Shown in pieces: positions 7,779-16,320 of a DNA stretch of 64,000 bases; the first letter of the stretch is position 1; every line of letters begins with the position of its first letter. Origin of the DNA: JACCTU01 sp963769665 (GTDB taxonomy: Bacteria > Actinomycetota > Thermoleophilia > Gaiellales > Gaiellaceae); assembly GCA_963769665.1 (NCBI GenBank), contig CAVYMQ010000003.1, positions 1,054,001-1,118,000 on the forward strand, written 5' to 3'. Below the pieces are notes generated by a model. The model ran no database searches, was not told the origin of the DNA, and saw only the letters and a program-made list of their open reading frames with translations. The translations under genes were made by a program, and so were the position numbers.

Positions 7779-8546
7779 GTGCAGTCGCTGAAAATCGCAG
7801 CAGCGGGAGACATCCACGCAACGGTCGACCACGGGACGCAGCTCCGCGAGTCGTTCGAGCGTGCCGCAGTGGACGCCGACGTGATCATGCTCGCGGGCGA
7901 TCTGACGGCGGACGGTGAGCCGGCGGAGGCCGAGGTGCTCGCCGACGTGTGCCGGCCGCTCGACGTTCCGGTGTTCGCCGTGCTCGGGAACCACGACTAT
8001 CACCTCGGCCAGCACGAGGAGATCTCCGAGACGCTCCGACGTGCCGGCGTACGAGTGCTCGTTCGCGAGTCGGCCGTGTGCGAGGTGAAGGGGATCGAGC
8101 TCGGCGTCGTCGGCACGAAAGGCTTCGTCGGCGGCTTCCCGGGCTCGTCGATCCCCGACTTCGGCGAGCCGCTGCTCCGCCAGCTCTACTCCGAGACGAC
8201 CGAGGAGGCGCGCGCGATCGGGCGTGGGCTTCGGCGCGTCTCGCACTGCCCATTGCGGATCGTGCTGCTGCACTACGCGCCGATCATCGACACGCTCGAG
8301 GGCGAGCCGCCAGGCATCCACGCGTTTCTCGGGAGCTCGCGCCTCGCGAACCCGATCCAGGAGTACCGGCCGGACGTCGTGCTGCACGGGCATGCGCACG
8401 CCGGCACGTTCGAGGGACGCATCGGCGACGTGCCCGTCTACAACGTGGCCGTCCACGTGACGCAACGTGACTTCTACGTCTTCGACCTGGAAGTCGTCGC
8501 GCGCGGCCACACCGAGGTCGAGGTGGAGGGAATCGCCGGCAACTAA
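7779..8546 (+). CDS. Calcineurin-like metallophosphoesterase
   Basis: 255 aa with all dimetal motifs in order: GDIH (~residue 9), GDLTADG (~35), GNHD (~70) and GHAHAG near the C-terminus. The GTG start has AGGAG 8 nt upstream. Proteins of this size act on nucleotides, phosphoproteins or phospholipids; nothing here indicates the substrate. It is followed after 9 nt by the MOSC gene, so the two are probably co-transcribed. Confidence 0.85.
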   Translation: MQSLKIAAAGDIHATVDHGTQLRESFERAAVDADVIMLAGDLTADGEPAEAEVLADVCRPLDVPVFAVLGNHDYHLGQHEEISETLRRAGVRVLVRESAVCEVKGIELGVVGTKGFVGGFPGSSIPDFGEPLLRQLYSETTEEARAIGRGLRRVSHCPLRIVLLHYAPIIDTLEGEPPGIHAFLGSSRLANPIQEYRPDVVLHGHAHAGTFEGRIGDVPVYNVAVHVTQRDFYVFDLEVVARGHTEVEVEGIAGN

Positions 8547-8555
8547 CGTAGGGCC

Positions 8556-9332
8556 GTGCCGATGGTCTCCTGGTTGTCAGTCGCGCCGGTCAAGGGCCTC
8601 GCGCTCACGCGCCGCGACGAGCTGGCTCTCGAGACGTACGGCGCGCTCGAGAACCGCCGCTTCCATCTGCTCGACGAGCGCGGCCGGTTCGTCAACGGCC
8701 TGACGAAGCTCGAGCGCTCGCTCTTCCCGGTGACGGCGGAGTGGGAGCCCGACGGCGACACGCTCTCGCTCACGTTCCCGGACGGCGCGGTCGTCGCCGG
8801 TCGCGTCGAGCTCGGCGAGCAGGTCTCGACCTGGTTTTACAACCGCGACGAGCCCGGCCGGATCGTGCAGGGGCCATGGGCGCAGGCGCTCTCCGACTAC
8901 GCGGGGCGCGAGCTGCGCCTCGCCCGCACCGACGCGCCCGGACGCGCCGTCGACCGCCCCGACGGTTCGGTTTCGATCGTCTCCGACGAGTCGGTCGACG
9001 AGCTCGCGCGCCAGGCAGGCGTCGACGATGCCGACGCGCGCCGCTTTCGCATGCTCCTCGGCGTCCACGGCGGCGAGCCGCACGTGGAGGACACCTGGAT
9101 CGGGCGCGACGTGCGCGTCGGCGACGCCGTCGTGCGTGTGCACGAGCAGGTCGCACGCTGCGCGATCACGACGAAGAACCCGGACACGGGCGAGCGCGAC
9201 CTCGACACGCTGCGCGTGATCAAGGCGTACCGGGGCACGCGCGGGAAGAAGCACCTCGACTTCGGCGTCTACGGTGAGGTCGTCACGCCGGGCCGAGTGC
9301 GGGTCGGCGACCCGATCGAGCCGCTTGCGTAA
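8556..9332 (+). CDS. MOSC domain protein with MOSC N-terminal beta-barrel
   Basis: 258 aa. The N-terminus (VAPVKGLAL) is typical of the MOSC_N beta-barrel and the C-terminal half is a MOSC domain with its conserved Cys in QVARCAITTKNPDTGERD. MOSC proteins bind sulfur or the molybdenum cofactor, as in mARC-type reductases. In this family it is a soluble Mo-dependent or sulfur-carrier protein. It overlaps the next gene's start, suggesting coupling with the class V aminotransferase, a family that includes cysteine desulfurases. Confidence 0.82.
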   Translation: MPMVSWLSVAPVKGLALTRRDELALETYGALENRRFHLLDERGRFVNGLTKLERSLFPVTAEWEPDGDTLSLTFPDGAVVAGRVELGEQVSTWFYNRDEPGRIVQGPWAQALSDYAGRELRLARTDAPGRAVDRPDGSVSIVSDESVDELARQAGVDDADARRFRMLLGVHGGEPHVEDTWIGRDVRVGDAVVRVHEQVARCAITTKNPDTGERDLDTLRVIKAYRGTRGKKHLDFGVYGEVVTPGRVRVGDPIEPLA

Positions 9333-10386
9333 CCGCTTCCCGATCCTCTCGCGGCTGACCTACTTGAACAGCTGCTCGCACGGTGCGCTCTCGACCGACG
9401 TGCGCGAGGCCTACGAGCAGTACGTGCGCGACTGGGACGAGCTCGGCTCGCCGTGGGAGCTGTGGGGCGAGAAGACCGAGGAGGCGCGCGCCGCGTTCGC
9501 CGAGCTCGTCGGTGCGACCCCGGCCGACGTCGCGGTGACGTCGTCGCTCTCGGCCGGCGTGAGCGGGCTCGCGAGCGGGCTGCGCTTCGACGGAACGCGC
9601 ACGAAGATCGTGCTCTCGGACGTCGAGTTCCCGACGGTGGGACAGATCTGGCACGCGCAGGAAGCACGCGGCGCGCGCGTCGTGCACACGCGCGACTTCG
9701 AGTCCGAGATCGACGAGGAGACGCTGCTCGTCTCGCTCACGCACGTCAGCTATCGCACCGGAGAGCGACTGCCGATCGAGGAGATCACGCGACTTGCGCA
9801 CGAGCGCGGTGCGCTCGTGTTGCTCGACGCGTACCAGTCGGCCGGAACGATCCCGCTCGACGTCCGCGCTCTCGACGTCGACTTTCTCGCGGCAGGCACC
9901 GTCAAGTACCTGCTCGGCTCGGCCGGCCTCGCGTTCTTCTACGCGCGTCCCTCGCTCGTCGAGGGCATCCGCCCGACGACGACGGGCTGGTTCGCAGACG
10001 AGGACGTCTTCGCGATGGACGACCGGGACTATTCGCCGGCTCCGACCGCGGCGCGCTTCCAGTCGGGCACGCCGCCGGTGCCGAGCATCTACGCAGGGCT
10101 CGCCGGCCTTCGACTCGTGCTCGAGGCGGGCGTCGAGCGCACCAACGCCCGGATCGCGGAGCTGACGCAGGCGCTCGTGGACGGGACGAGCCGCCGCGTC
10201 GTCACGCCGGAGCAGCGCGGGGCGCTCGTGTGCGTCGACGTCGACGATCCCGCCGCCGTCGTCGAACGGCTCCAGCAGCAGGGCGTGGTCACCTCGTGGC
10301 GCGACCGCAGCGTGCGGTTTTCGTTCCACTTCTACAACGACGAGCGCGACGTCGAGGCCGCGCTCGCCGCGCTCGAGACCCTCTAG
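9325..10386 (+). CDS. Class V aminotransferase (cysteine desulfurase-like PLP enzyme)
   Basis: 353 aa from a TTG at 9325 that overlaps the MOSC stop; an upstream ATG at 9274 lies inside MOSC and gives a non-homologous N-terminus. PLP features: LLDAYQSAG (Asp of the cofactor site) and the Schiff-base Lys in GTVKYLLG. No conserved desulfurase Cys loop is visible, so it may be a lyase or aminotransferase rather than NifS. Its position after a MOSC protein suggests sulfur or Mo-cofactor chemistry, which is inference. Confidence 0.8.
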   Translation: MRNRFPILSRLTYLNSCSHGALSTDVREAYEQYVRDWDELGSPWELWGEKTEEARAAFAELVGATPADVAVTSSLSAGVSGLASGLRFDGTRTKIVLSDVEFPTVGQIWHAQEARGARVVHTRDFESEIDEETLLVSLTHVSYRTGERLPIEEITRLAHERGALVLLDAYQSAGTIPLDVRALDVDFLAAGTVKYLLGSAGLAFFYARPSLVEGIRPTTTGWFADEDVFAMDDRDYSPAPTAARFQSGTPPVPSIYAGLAGLRLVLEAGVERTNARIAELTQALVDGTSRRVVTPEQRGALVCVDVDDPAAVVERLQQQGVVTSWRDRSVRFSFHFYNDERDVEAALAALETL

Positions 10387-11198
10387 ATGTTGCGGTAGCG
10401 CGCCTGGAGGATGCTGAAGACGCCGTAGGCGAACAGCCCGACGGCAGCTGCGCCGAGCCACAACGGGCCATATGGCTGGTTCGCGAGCTTGGCGAGCGCC
10501 TCGTCGAGCCCGATCGCCTCCTTCGGGTCGTACTCCCAGGCCGCGCGCGCGAGGAAGATCCCGACCATCGTAAAGAGCACCATGCGTGCCGCATGGCCAA
10601 GGAAGCCCGCGGCGTTCACGACCGGTCCGGCGTCTTCCCGGTCCATCTGGCCCGTCCTGAGGTCTTTGCGGAACTTGCCGGTGATCGAGCGATAGCCGTT
10701 CCAGAGCCCATAGCCGACGAGGCCGAGCCCGAGCGCAAGGACGATCCAGCGACCGAAGGGCCAGTCGAAGACGCGCGCGGTGTGCTCCGGCTCGTCGCGG
10801 CTCTCGCCACGCGGGCCGGAGACGAACGAAAAGGCGAGCAGGCTGAGCCCCGCGTAGAAGAGCCCCCTCGCCAGTGCGCCGGCTCGCTTGGCCCAGCCCT
10901 CGAAGTCGTTGCCCTGGTCGTCTCGGTTGAGCAGCGCCTGGGCGAGTCGCCACGCCGCGTAAGCCGCGAAACCAAGCCCGAGCGCGACGAGGATGATCGC
11001 CCCGTACCACTCCTTCGAGAGCAACCGCAGGGCGCCCTCCCTGTCGGTCGCAACGCCCCCGACACCGAGCGCCACCAGCACGGCGAGCACGCCGACGAGC
11101 GCGTAGGAGATGCCCTTGGCAACGAGGCCGACACGCCCGAGGCGCTCGATCCAATCGCTGTCGCCCAGGCGCCCGAGCGCCTTTGCCGTCGAACCCAT
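10383..11198 (-). CDS. DUF1206 integral membrane protein
   Basis: 271 aa with six predicted helices arranged as three repeats of a two-helix unit, each starting with a short polar stretch such as ERLGRVGLVAKGISYALVG and RAGALARGLFYAG. This triplicated layout is characteristic of DUF1206, whose function is unknown. It is convergent with the aminotransferase (4-nt overlap) and divergent from the sigma-factor gene with about 35 nt between starts. Confidence 0.85.
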   Translation of the reverse strand: MGSTAKALGRLGDSDWIERLGRVGLVAKGISYALVGVLAVLVALGVGGVATDREGALRLLSKEWYGAIILVALGLGFAAYAAWRLAQALLNRDDQGNDFEGWAKRAGALARGLFYAGLSLLAFSFVSGPRGESRDEPEHTARVFDWPFGRWIVLALGLGLVGYGLWNGYRSITGKFRKDLRTGQMDREDAGPVVNAAGFLGHAARMVLFTMVGIFLARAAWEYDPKEAIGLDEALAKLANQPYGPLWLGAAAVGLFAYGVFSILQARYRNI

Positions 11199-11232
11199 AA
11201 CGCTTCGCTTTCCCCGCCGACTCTTGTTTGAT

Positions 11233-11796
11233 GTGTCGGTGGTTACGGACTCCGAGCTCGTCGCACGCTGCCGCGCCGGCGACCCCGACGCCTGGAGGGA
11301 GCTCGTCGAGCGCTACTCGCGCTACGTCTACGCGATCACGCAGGCGTTCCGCCTGCCGCAGCACGACGCCGAGGACGTGTTCCAGGACACCTTCACCCGT
11401 GCCTATGAGCGTCTGCACAGCCTGCGGGACGACGATGCGTTCCGGCCCTGGCTCGCGTCCCTGACCCGCAGGCTTTGCATCGACCGGCTCCGAGCCTCGG
11501 CCCGCGAGCAGCCGATGGAGGATCCGGACCCCGGGGCCGGGGAGGATCAGATCGACGAGCTCACCGACGCCTTCGCGGTCCACGAGGCCCTAGCGGAGCT
11601 GCCCCAGAACTGCCGCGAGATCCTCGACCGCTTCTTCGCCCGGGACGAGAGCTACCGGATGATCGGAGAGGCGCTCGACCTCCCCTCCGGGACGATCGCG
11701 AGCAGGATCTCGCGCTGCCTGACGCGGCTCCGTGAGCAGTTCGGGGAAGAAATGACCGCCGGCTCCCGTCTAGAGGTCGATGAATCCTCATCCTGA
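11233..11796 (+). CDS. ECF-family RNA polymerase sigma factor
   Basis: 187 aa from a GTG at 11233 (a second GTG at 11239 is possible; no clear Shine-Dalgarno, so possibly leaderless). Region 2 includes DAEDVFQDTFTRAYERL, and region 4 carries a helix-turn-helix in YRMIGEALDLPSGTIASRISRC, the extracytoplasmic-function layout. No recognisable zinc anti-sigma factor follows; instead an 84-aa protein overlaps its 3' end and may be the regulator. Confidence 0.88.
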   Translation: MSVVTDSELVARCRAGDPDAWRELVERYSRYVYAITQAFRLPQHDAEDVFQDTFTRAYERLHSLRDDDAFRPWLASLTRRLCIDRLRASAREQPMEDPDPGAGEDQIDELTDAFAVHEALAELPQNCREILDRFFARDESYRMIGEALDLPSGTIASRISRCLTRLREQFGEEMTAGSRLEVDESSS

Positions 11797-12034
11797 AGAG
11801 CGCCTGGCCGAGCTACTGGCTCTGCTTCCGCCCGCCCCGCAAGGCTGGGTCGAGGCTGCACAGGAGCTTCCGCTCGTCAGACCCGGCCTCGACCGCCTCG
11901 TTGCCAGGGCCGAGGCCGACGCTCGCTTCCGCGAGCTCTTGATCGCGGACCTGGAGGCCGCCTTCGCACAGGAAGGCGTGGAGGCCGACGCGGCAACTGT
12001 GGAAGCCGTCCGGAGACGGCTCTCTCTCCCCTAG
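11780..12034 (+). CDS. Small protein coupled to the ECF sigma factor
   Basis: 84 aa, predicted all-alpha and acidic, with no cysteines or membrane segment. It overlaps the sigma gene by 17 nt, so translation is probably coupled. It lacks the HxxxCxxC motif of zinc anti-sigma factors, and I do not recognise it. A soluble anti-sigma or accessory role is only suggested by position. Confidence 0.65.
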   Translation: MNPHPEERLAELLALLPPAPQGWVEAAQELPLVRPGLDRLVARAEADARFRELLIADLEAAFAQEGVEADAATVEAVRRRLSLP

Positions 12035-12066
12035 CCGCGGGCTCCGGGCGCTGAAACAATGCAGGC

Positions 12067-12648
12067 GTGGCCCGCTTGCACGACCTCAGCGTCCGGAGCC
12101 TCCTGGACGAAGCAGCTTCCGAGTCGCCGACCCCCGGAGGGGGGTCCCTCGCCGCGTTGACCGGCGCGCTCGCCGCGGGGCTAGTCGAGATGGCTGCTCG
12201 GAACTCGCCGGAGTGGGAGCTTCGCGGAGCCGCGATCGCGCAGGCGAAGGAGCTTCGCGAGCGGCTCGCCGAGCTCGCACCCCTGAACGACGAGGTCTAC
12301 GAGCACGCTCTGGCCGCGCTCCGACTGCCTCTCGACGTCGACCGCGACTCGAAGAACGAGCTGATCGGTTCGTCGCTCGAGCGGGCGGCCGCCTATCCGC
12401 TGGCGATCGCGGAGGCGGCTTCGAACGTTGCCGAGCTCGCGGCAGTCGTCTCCGAGGACGGTGCGCCGTCCGCTCGTGCCGACGCGACCGCCGCCGCGAT
12501 GCTCGCGCTCGGCGCGACGCGCGCAGCAGCGCACCTGGTCGAGATCAACCTGGGCGTGCTGGAGAGCGACGAGCGGCTGCTTCGCGCGACGCGTCTCGCA
12601 GCCGACGCTGCTGCGGCGTCGGCCCGCACGCTTGCGGCTGTCCAGTGA
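12067..12648 (+). CDS. Cyclodeaminase/cyclohydrolase family protein (FTCD C-terminal domain type)
   Basis: 193 aa helical protein with the family signature TPGGGSLAALTGALAAGLVEM near residues 22-42. Relatives are formimido-tetrahydrofolate cyclodeaminase and methenyl-THF cyclohydrolase (FchA), so it probably acts on one-carbon folates. GTG start at 12067. It shares a GTGA overlap with the following protease gene, the first of two such overlaps in this operon. Confidence 0.82.
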   Translation: MARLHDLSVRSLLDEAASESPTPGGGSLAALTGALAAGLVEMAARNSPEWELRGAAIAQAKELRERLAELAPLNDEVYEHALAALRLPLDVDRDSKNELIGSSLERAAAYPLAIAEAASNVAELAAVVSEDGAPSARADATAAAMLALGATRAAAHLVEINLGVLESDERLLRATRLAADAAAASARTLAAVQ

Positions 12649-13487
12649 CGGCCGCGGCCCACGCCGCCGACCGTGAGGAACTGCCCGCGTGGAGCCTTCC
12701 GGCCGACGCGGTCGAGCAGGCTCGGCTCGCGCTGCGCTGGCCGGCACCGCTGAGCCGAGAGTGGGCCTTCGGCGGCGCCACGGGCGCCGGCGTGCGGGTC
12801 TGCATCCTGGACTCGGGCGTCGAGCTCGGCCATCCGCTGATCGGTGAGGTCGAGCAGTCCTGGGCGGTCTCGCTCGGCGCGGACGGTGAGTCGATCGTCG
12901 AGCCCGACACCGCGGGTGACATGTGCGGCCACGGGACCGCGTGTGCCGGGATCGTGCGCGCGCTCGCGCCCGAGTGCGAGCTCGTCTCGGTTCGGGTCCT
13001 GGGCGAGGACTACAAGGGCAGCGGCAAGGTGCTCATGGCCGGGCTGCGCTGGGCGATCGAGCAAGGGTTCGATGTCGTCAACATGAGCCTCTCGACCACG
13101 AAGCAGGACTTCGCCGGGCTGCTGCACGAGCTGGCCGACAGCGCCTACTTCCGCCGCACGACCCTCGTGGCCTCGGCACACAACATGCCCGTCGAGAGCT
13201 TCCCGTGGCGCTTCTCGTCGGTCATCTCGGTGGGGAGCCACGAAGACGCCGACCCGTATGTCTACTACTACAACCCCGATCCGCCCGTCGAGTTCTTCGG
13301 CCGAGGGCTCGAGGTGGACGTCGCCTGGCTCGAAGGCTCGACGCTTCGCTGCACCGGCAACAGCTTCGCGACCCCGCACGTGTCGGGGCTCTGTGCGCTG
13401 ATCCTGTCGAAGCATCCAGGCCTCGCGCCGTTTCAGCTGAAGAGCGTGCTCGCCCTCACCGCGAACAACGTGGACGCGGAGTCGTGA
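12645..13487 (+). CDS. S8 subtilisin-like protease without signal peptide
   Basis: 280 aa from the GTG at 12645, which overlaps the previous stop. The catalytic triad is intact: Asp56 in ILDSGVE, His96 in CGHGTA and Ser240 in GNSFATPHVSG; the oxyanion Asn180 sits in an unusual ASAHN rather than AAGN. There is no signal peptide, propeptide inhibitor domain or membrane segment, so it looks cytoplasmic. It is coupled on both sides, to a folate cyclodeaminase and a GAF protein, an unusual setting for a subtilase. Confidence 0.85.
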   Translation: MTAAAHAADREELPAWSLPADAVEQARLALRWPAPLSREWAFGGATGAGVRVCILDSGVELGHPLIGEVEQSWAVSLGADGESIVEPDTAGDMCGHGTACAGIVRALAPECELVSVRVLGEDYKGSGKVLMAGLRWAIEQGFDVVNMSLSTTKQDFAGLLHELADSAYFRRTTLVASAHNMPVESFPWRFSSVISVGSHEDADPYVYYYNPDPPVEFFGRGLEVDVAWLEGSTLRCTGNSFATPHVSGLCALILSKHPGLAPFQLKSVLALTANNVDAES

Positions 13488-14122
13488 GCGACGACCAGCT
13501 CCGTGCGGCAGTCGCGGCCGGAGTCCTGACTGGCGAGGGCCTGCACCGCGACCTGCTCCAGTCGATCGTCGAGACGGCGCGCGCGATCTTCTCCGCCAAG
13601 GCGTCGTCGATCTTCCTGCTCGACGCCGCGGCGGGCGAGCTCGTCTTCGAGGCGGTCGCCGGCCACGGCTCGGACGAGCTGGTCGGTCGGCGCTTTCCCG
13701 CGGGAACGGGAATCGCCGGCTGGGTGCTCACGACGCGCCAGCCGCTCGTCGTCGAGGACGTCGAGGGCGACCCGCGGTTCGGGCGGGAGGCGGCCGAGTC
13801 CACCGGGTACGTGCCGAAGCGCCTGATGGCCGTGCCGCTGCTCCACGAGGACGAGGCGCTGGGAGTCCTCTCCGTTCTCGACCGCTCCGACGACGTCAAG
13901 TTCACCCTGGCCGAGATGGAGCTGCTCGGCCGCTTCGCGAACCAGGCGGCGATCGCGCTCGAGCTGCTGCTGCGGGCCCGACGCGCGCAGGAGGCGCTGG
14001 AAGGGACGGGGGAGCTCGCCGCGCTTGCCCGGATCGCCGGCCACCTGGACCGGCTTCCGGAGGACCGGCGCGGCGCGGGGCATCGCCTGCTGGCCGAGCT
14101 CGACGCGGTCTTGCGGGCCTAG
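13484..14122 (+). CDS. GAF domain sensor protein
   Basis: 212 aa, start GTG at 13484 overlapping the protease stop. One GAF domain spans residues ~20-165 (core segments KASSIFLLD, GTGIAGWV, LMAVPLLHEDEALGVLSVLD) followed by a helical tail. There is no attached kinase, cyclase or output domain. GAF domains bind small ligands such as cyclic nucleotides or 2-oxoglutarate. Tight coupling to the subtilase suggests it regulates that protease, which is inference. Confidence 0.82.
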   Translation: MSDDQLRAAVAAGVLTGEGLHRDLLQSIVETARAIFSAKASSIFLLDAAAGELVFEAVAGHGSDELVGRRFPAGTGIAGWVLTTRQPLVVEDVEGDPRFGREAAESTGYVPKRLMAVPLLHEDEALGVLSVLDRSDDVKFTLAEMELLGRFANQAAIALELLLRARRAQEALEGTGELAALARIAGHLDRLPEDRRGAGHRLLAELDAVLRA

Positions 14123-14131
14123 CTAGGAAGC

Positions 14132-14170
14132 ACAAAGGGCCGGCGGCCTCTCGGCGCCCCGGCCCTTTGG
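14132..14170. terminator. Bidirectional intrinsic terminator
   Basis: AAAGGGCCGG (14134-14143) pairs with CCGGCCCTTT (14159-14168). It lies 10 nt after the GAF gene and also follows the stop of the minus-strand 49-aa gene, so it can end both converging transcripts. Confidence 0.75.
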
Positions 14171-14183
14171 CGATCGTGAATCG

Positions 14184-14333
14184 CTACGCGACGGACGGCT
14201 TCTTGTGCGCCTCGACGTCGTCGTCGGTCTCGCCCTCGGAGCGCGGCTCCTCGTTCTGCGCAACCGACTTCTTCTTGTGCGCCTCGACGTCGCTCTCTGG
14301 CTCTGAAGGCCTGACGCGATCCTGGTCGCTCAC
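14184..14333 (-). CDS. Small acidic protein with repeated DVEAHKK motif
   Basis: 49 aa, too short for most gene callers. The GTG at 14333 has a good ribosome-binding site (GAAAGGGG, 6 nt spacing) and the gene ends just before a terminator, which supports expression. The protein is very hydrophilic (many D, E, K) and contains the heptad DVEAHKK twice, near residues 15-21 and 39-45, separated by an E/S/G-rich linker. No membrane segment or cysteine. I do not know a function; it may be a disordered small regulator or a precursor peptide. Confidence 0.7.
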   Translation of the reverse strand: MSDQDRVRPSEPESDVEAHKKKSVAQNEEPRSEGETDDDVEAHKKPSVA

Positions 14334-14431
14334 GAAAATCCCCTTTCGCTCGATTGAGCTGCTGTCGAACTCAAGACGTGCTCAACGCCCACAATCTTCC
14401 AAATTGCCGCTGAGATTGCAATGCTCGCTAC

Positions 14432-16060
14432 ATGCGCGAGTCGCTCTGGGCCTTCCGCCGGGTGTTCGAGAATGGCTCCCTGCGCCGCCTCCAGCTGGCC
14501 TGGGCGGGCTCGAACGTCGGTGCCTGGGCTTACACGATCGCGATCGCGGTCTATGCCTTCGGTGAGGATGGGGCCTATGCCGTCGGCCTGATCGGGCTCG
14601 CGCGCTGGGTTTCTGCGGGCCTCGCGTCCCCGCTGACCGGGGCGCTCGGAGACCGCTACCCCCGCGTCCGCGTGATGGTGGCGACCGATCTCGCGCGCGT
14701 TGCGCTGCTCGCGCTGATGGCCCTGCTCATCGCCGCGGGCGGGCCCCCACTCGCTGTGTACGTCCTCTCGATCGTCGGCACGGTGGTCGGAACGGCGTTC
14801 CGACCGGCCCAGGCGGCCCTCGTCCCGAACCTCGCCCGCAGCCCGGAGGAGCTCACGGCGGCGAACGTCACGGCGACCACGATCGAGAGCGTGGGGATCT
14901 TCGTCGGGCCCGCGCTCGGAGGCATCCTCGTCGCCACCACGAGCGTCTCGGCCACCTTCCTCGTTGCCGCCGCGCTGTTCGTCTGGTCGGCGATCCTGGT
15001 CGGCCTCGTACGAGAGCCGGCTCGGGAGAGCTCGGGCGAGCGCGACGAAGGCGCGGGACTCCTGCGGGGGAGTGCCGCGGGCTTCCGGGTGATCGTCGCC
15101 GACCGGCGCCTGAGGCTGCTCACGGGGCTCTTCGCGCTACAGACGTTCGTCGACGGCGCGCTCGGTGTCCTCGTCGTCGTGCTTGCCATCGAGACGCTCG
15201 ACCTGGGCGCGTCGGGCGTAGGCCTGCTCAACTCGTCCCTCGGGATCGGCGGAATCGTCGGGGGCGTTGCGGCTGCGCTGCTCGTCGCGCGCTCGAAGCT
15301 CGGGACGGACTTCGGGGTGGGTCTGTTGCTCTGGGGCGCTCCTCTCGTGCTGGTCGGCGTCTGGCCCGAGGCCTGGGTGGCCTTCGCTGCCTTTGCGCTC
15401 ATCGGCGTCGGCAACACCATCGTGGACGTCGCCGGAGACACGCTGTTGCAACGCGCTGTGCCCGACGCCGTGCTCGCGCGGGCGTTCGCGGCGATGGAGA
15501 GCGTGATCCTCGTCGCCGTCGCGCTCGGCTCGGTCGCCGCTCCCGTCCTCATCGATCTGATCGGCGACCAGGCGACGCTGATCGTCGTCGGGGCACTGCT
15601 GCCCGTCGCGGCCGTCTTGGCGTGGCGCCCGCTGGCGGCGATGGACCGCGTCGCCCCGCCGCCCGAGCTGGAGCTGCTCAGCCGCGTGCCGCTGTTCGCG
15701 CCCTTGCCTCCGGCGACGCTCGAGTACCTCGCGGAGAAGGTGGCGAAGCGCCGGGTCGCTGCGGGAGAGCCGGTCTTCCGCGCCGGGGAGCACGGCGATC
15801 GCTTCTACGTGATCGTCGACGGCTCGGTCAACGTCTCGCCGGTGGACGCGCAAGCGAGCGAGCTCGGCGCCGGCGACTTCTTCGGCGAGATCGCGCTGCT
15901 CAGAGACGTTCCGCGCACCGCCGACGTCGTCGCCAAGACGGACGTCGAGTTGCTTGAGCTCGAGCGGGACGACTTCGTCACGGCAGTGACGGGGCACGCC
16001 GAGGCGTCGAGGGCTGCTGACTCGATCGTCGGCACGAGGCTCGGGCTGTCACCGGCGTAG
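14432..16060 (+). CDS. MFS transporter fused to a C-terminal cyclic-nucleotide-binding domain
   Basis: 542 aa. Residues ~1-405 form a 12-helix major facilitator of the enterobactin exporter-like type (motif LGDRYPRVRVM between helices 2 and 3). After a linker PPPELELLSRVPLF, residues ~420-525 are a cNMP-binding domain with the phosphate-binding cassette pattern GDFFGEIALLRDVPRTADV. The fold predicts that a cyclic nucleotide gates or modulates export. A class III nucleotide cyclase gene starts nearby on the opposite strand, which fits. Confidence 0.9.
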   Translation: MRESLWAFRRVFENGSLRRLQLAWAGSNVGAWAYTIAIAVYAFGEDGAYAVGLIGLARWVSAGLASPLTGALGDRYPRVRVMVATDLARVALLALMALLIAAGGPPLAVYVLSIVGTVVGTAFRPAQAALVPNLARSPEELTAANVTATTIESVGIFVGPALGGILVATTSVSATFLVAAALFVWSAILVGLVREPARESSGERDEGAGLLRGSAAGFRVIVADRRLRLLTGLFALQTFVDGALGVLVVVLAIETLDLGASGVGLLNSSLGIGGIVGGVAAALLVARSKLGTDFGVGLLLWGAPLVLVGVWPEAWVAFAAFALIGVGNTIVDVAGDTLLQRAVPDAVLARAFAAMESVILVAVALGSVAAPVLIDLIGDQATLIVVGALLPVAAVLAWRPLAAMDRVAPPPELELLSRVPLFAPLPPATLEYLAEKVAKRRVAAGEPVFRAGEHGDRFYVIVDGSVNVSPVDAQASELGAGDFFGEIALLRDVPRTADVVAKTDVELLELERDDFVTAVTGHAEASRAADSIVGTRLGLSPA

Positions 16061-16122
16061 CGTGAGGGAAGATCAGCTGCGCCGCGGCCGTCTTGTGGGT
16101 AAGCCGCGAACAAGGAGAGGCC

Positions 16123-16320
16123 ATGCACGATCAGATCCTCAACCAAGAGGTCGCCAGGCTTCACCGAGCAGAGTTCTTGCGCGATTCGGACCGGCGCCAC
16201 CGCTACGACCGGCAGCCGCGTGAGCGCAGGGCGGTCGGGCACGGGGTGCTCGATCACCTGAGCAGCTTCGTGCACAGACACCGCAGGCCCAAGCCGGCGC
16301 TGCTCACGCGATCCGTCTAG
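16123..16320 (+). CDS. Small basic protein
   Basis: 65 aa. The ATG at 16123 follows AAGGAG with 6-nt spacing, so translation is likely; an earlier in-frame GTG at 16093 lacks a site. It is rich in Arg and His (RDSDRRHRYDRQPRERR, RHRRPKP) with no membrane helix. Function unknown; nucleic-acid binding is possible from charge alone. It is convergent with the large cyclase gene and overlaps it by 4 nt. Confidence 0.6.
   Translation: MHDQILNQEVARLHRAEFLRDSDRRHRYDRQPRERRAVGHGVLDHLSSFVHRHRRPKPALLTRSV

Noticed and set aside
9283..11583. A 766-codon minus-strand frame across the aminotransferase, DUF1206 and sigma genes
   Set aside because: Antisense or out of frame with three recognisable genes; the protein is Arg-rich without any domain.
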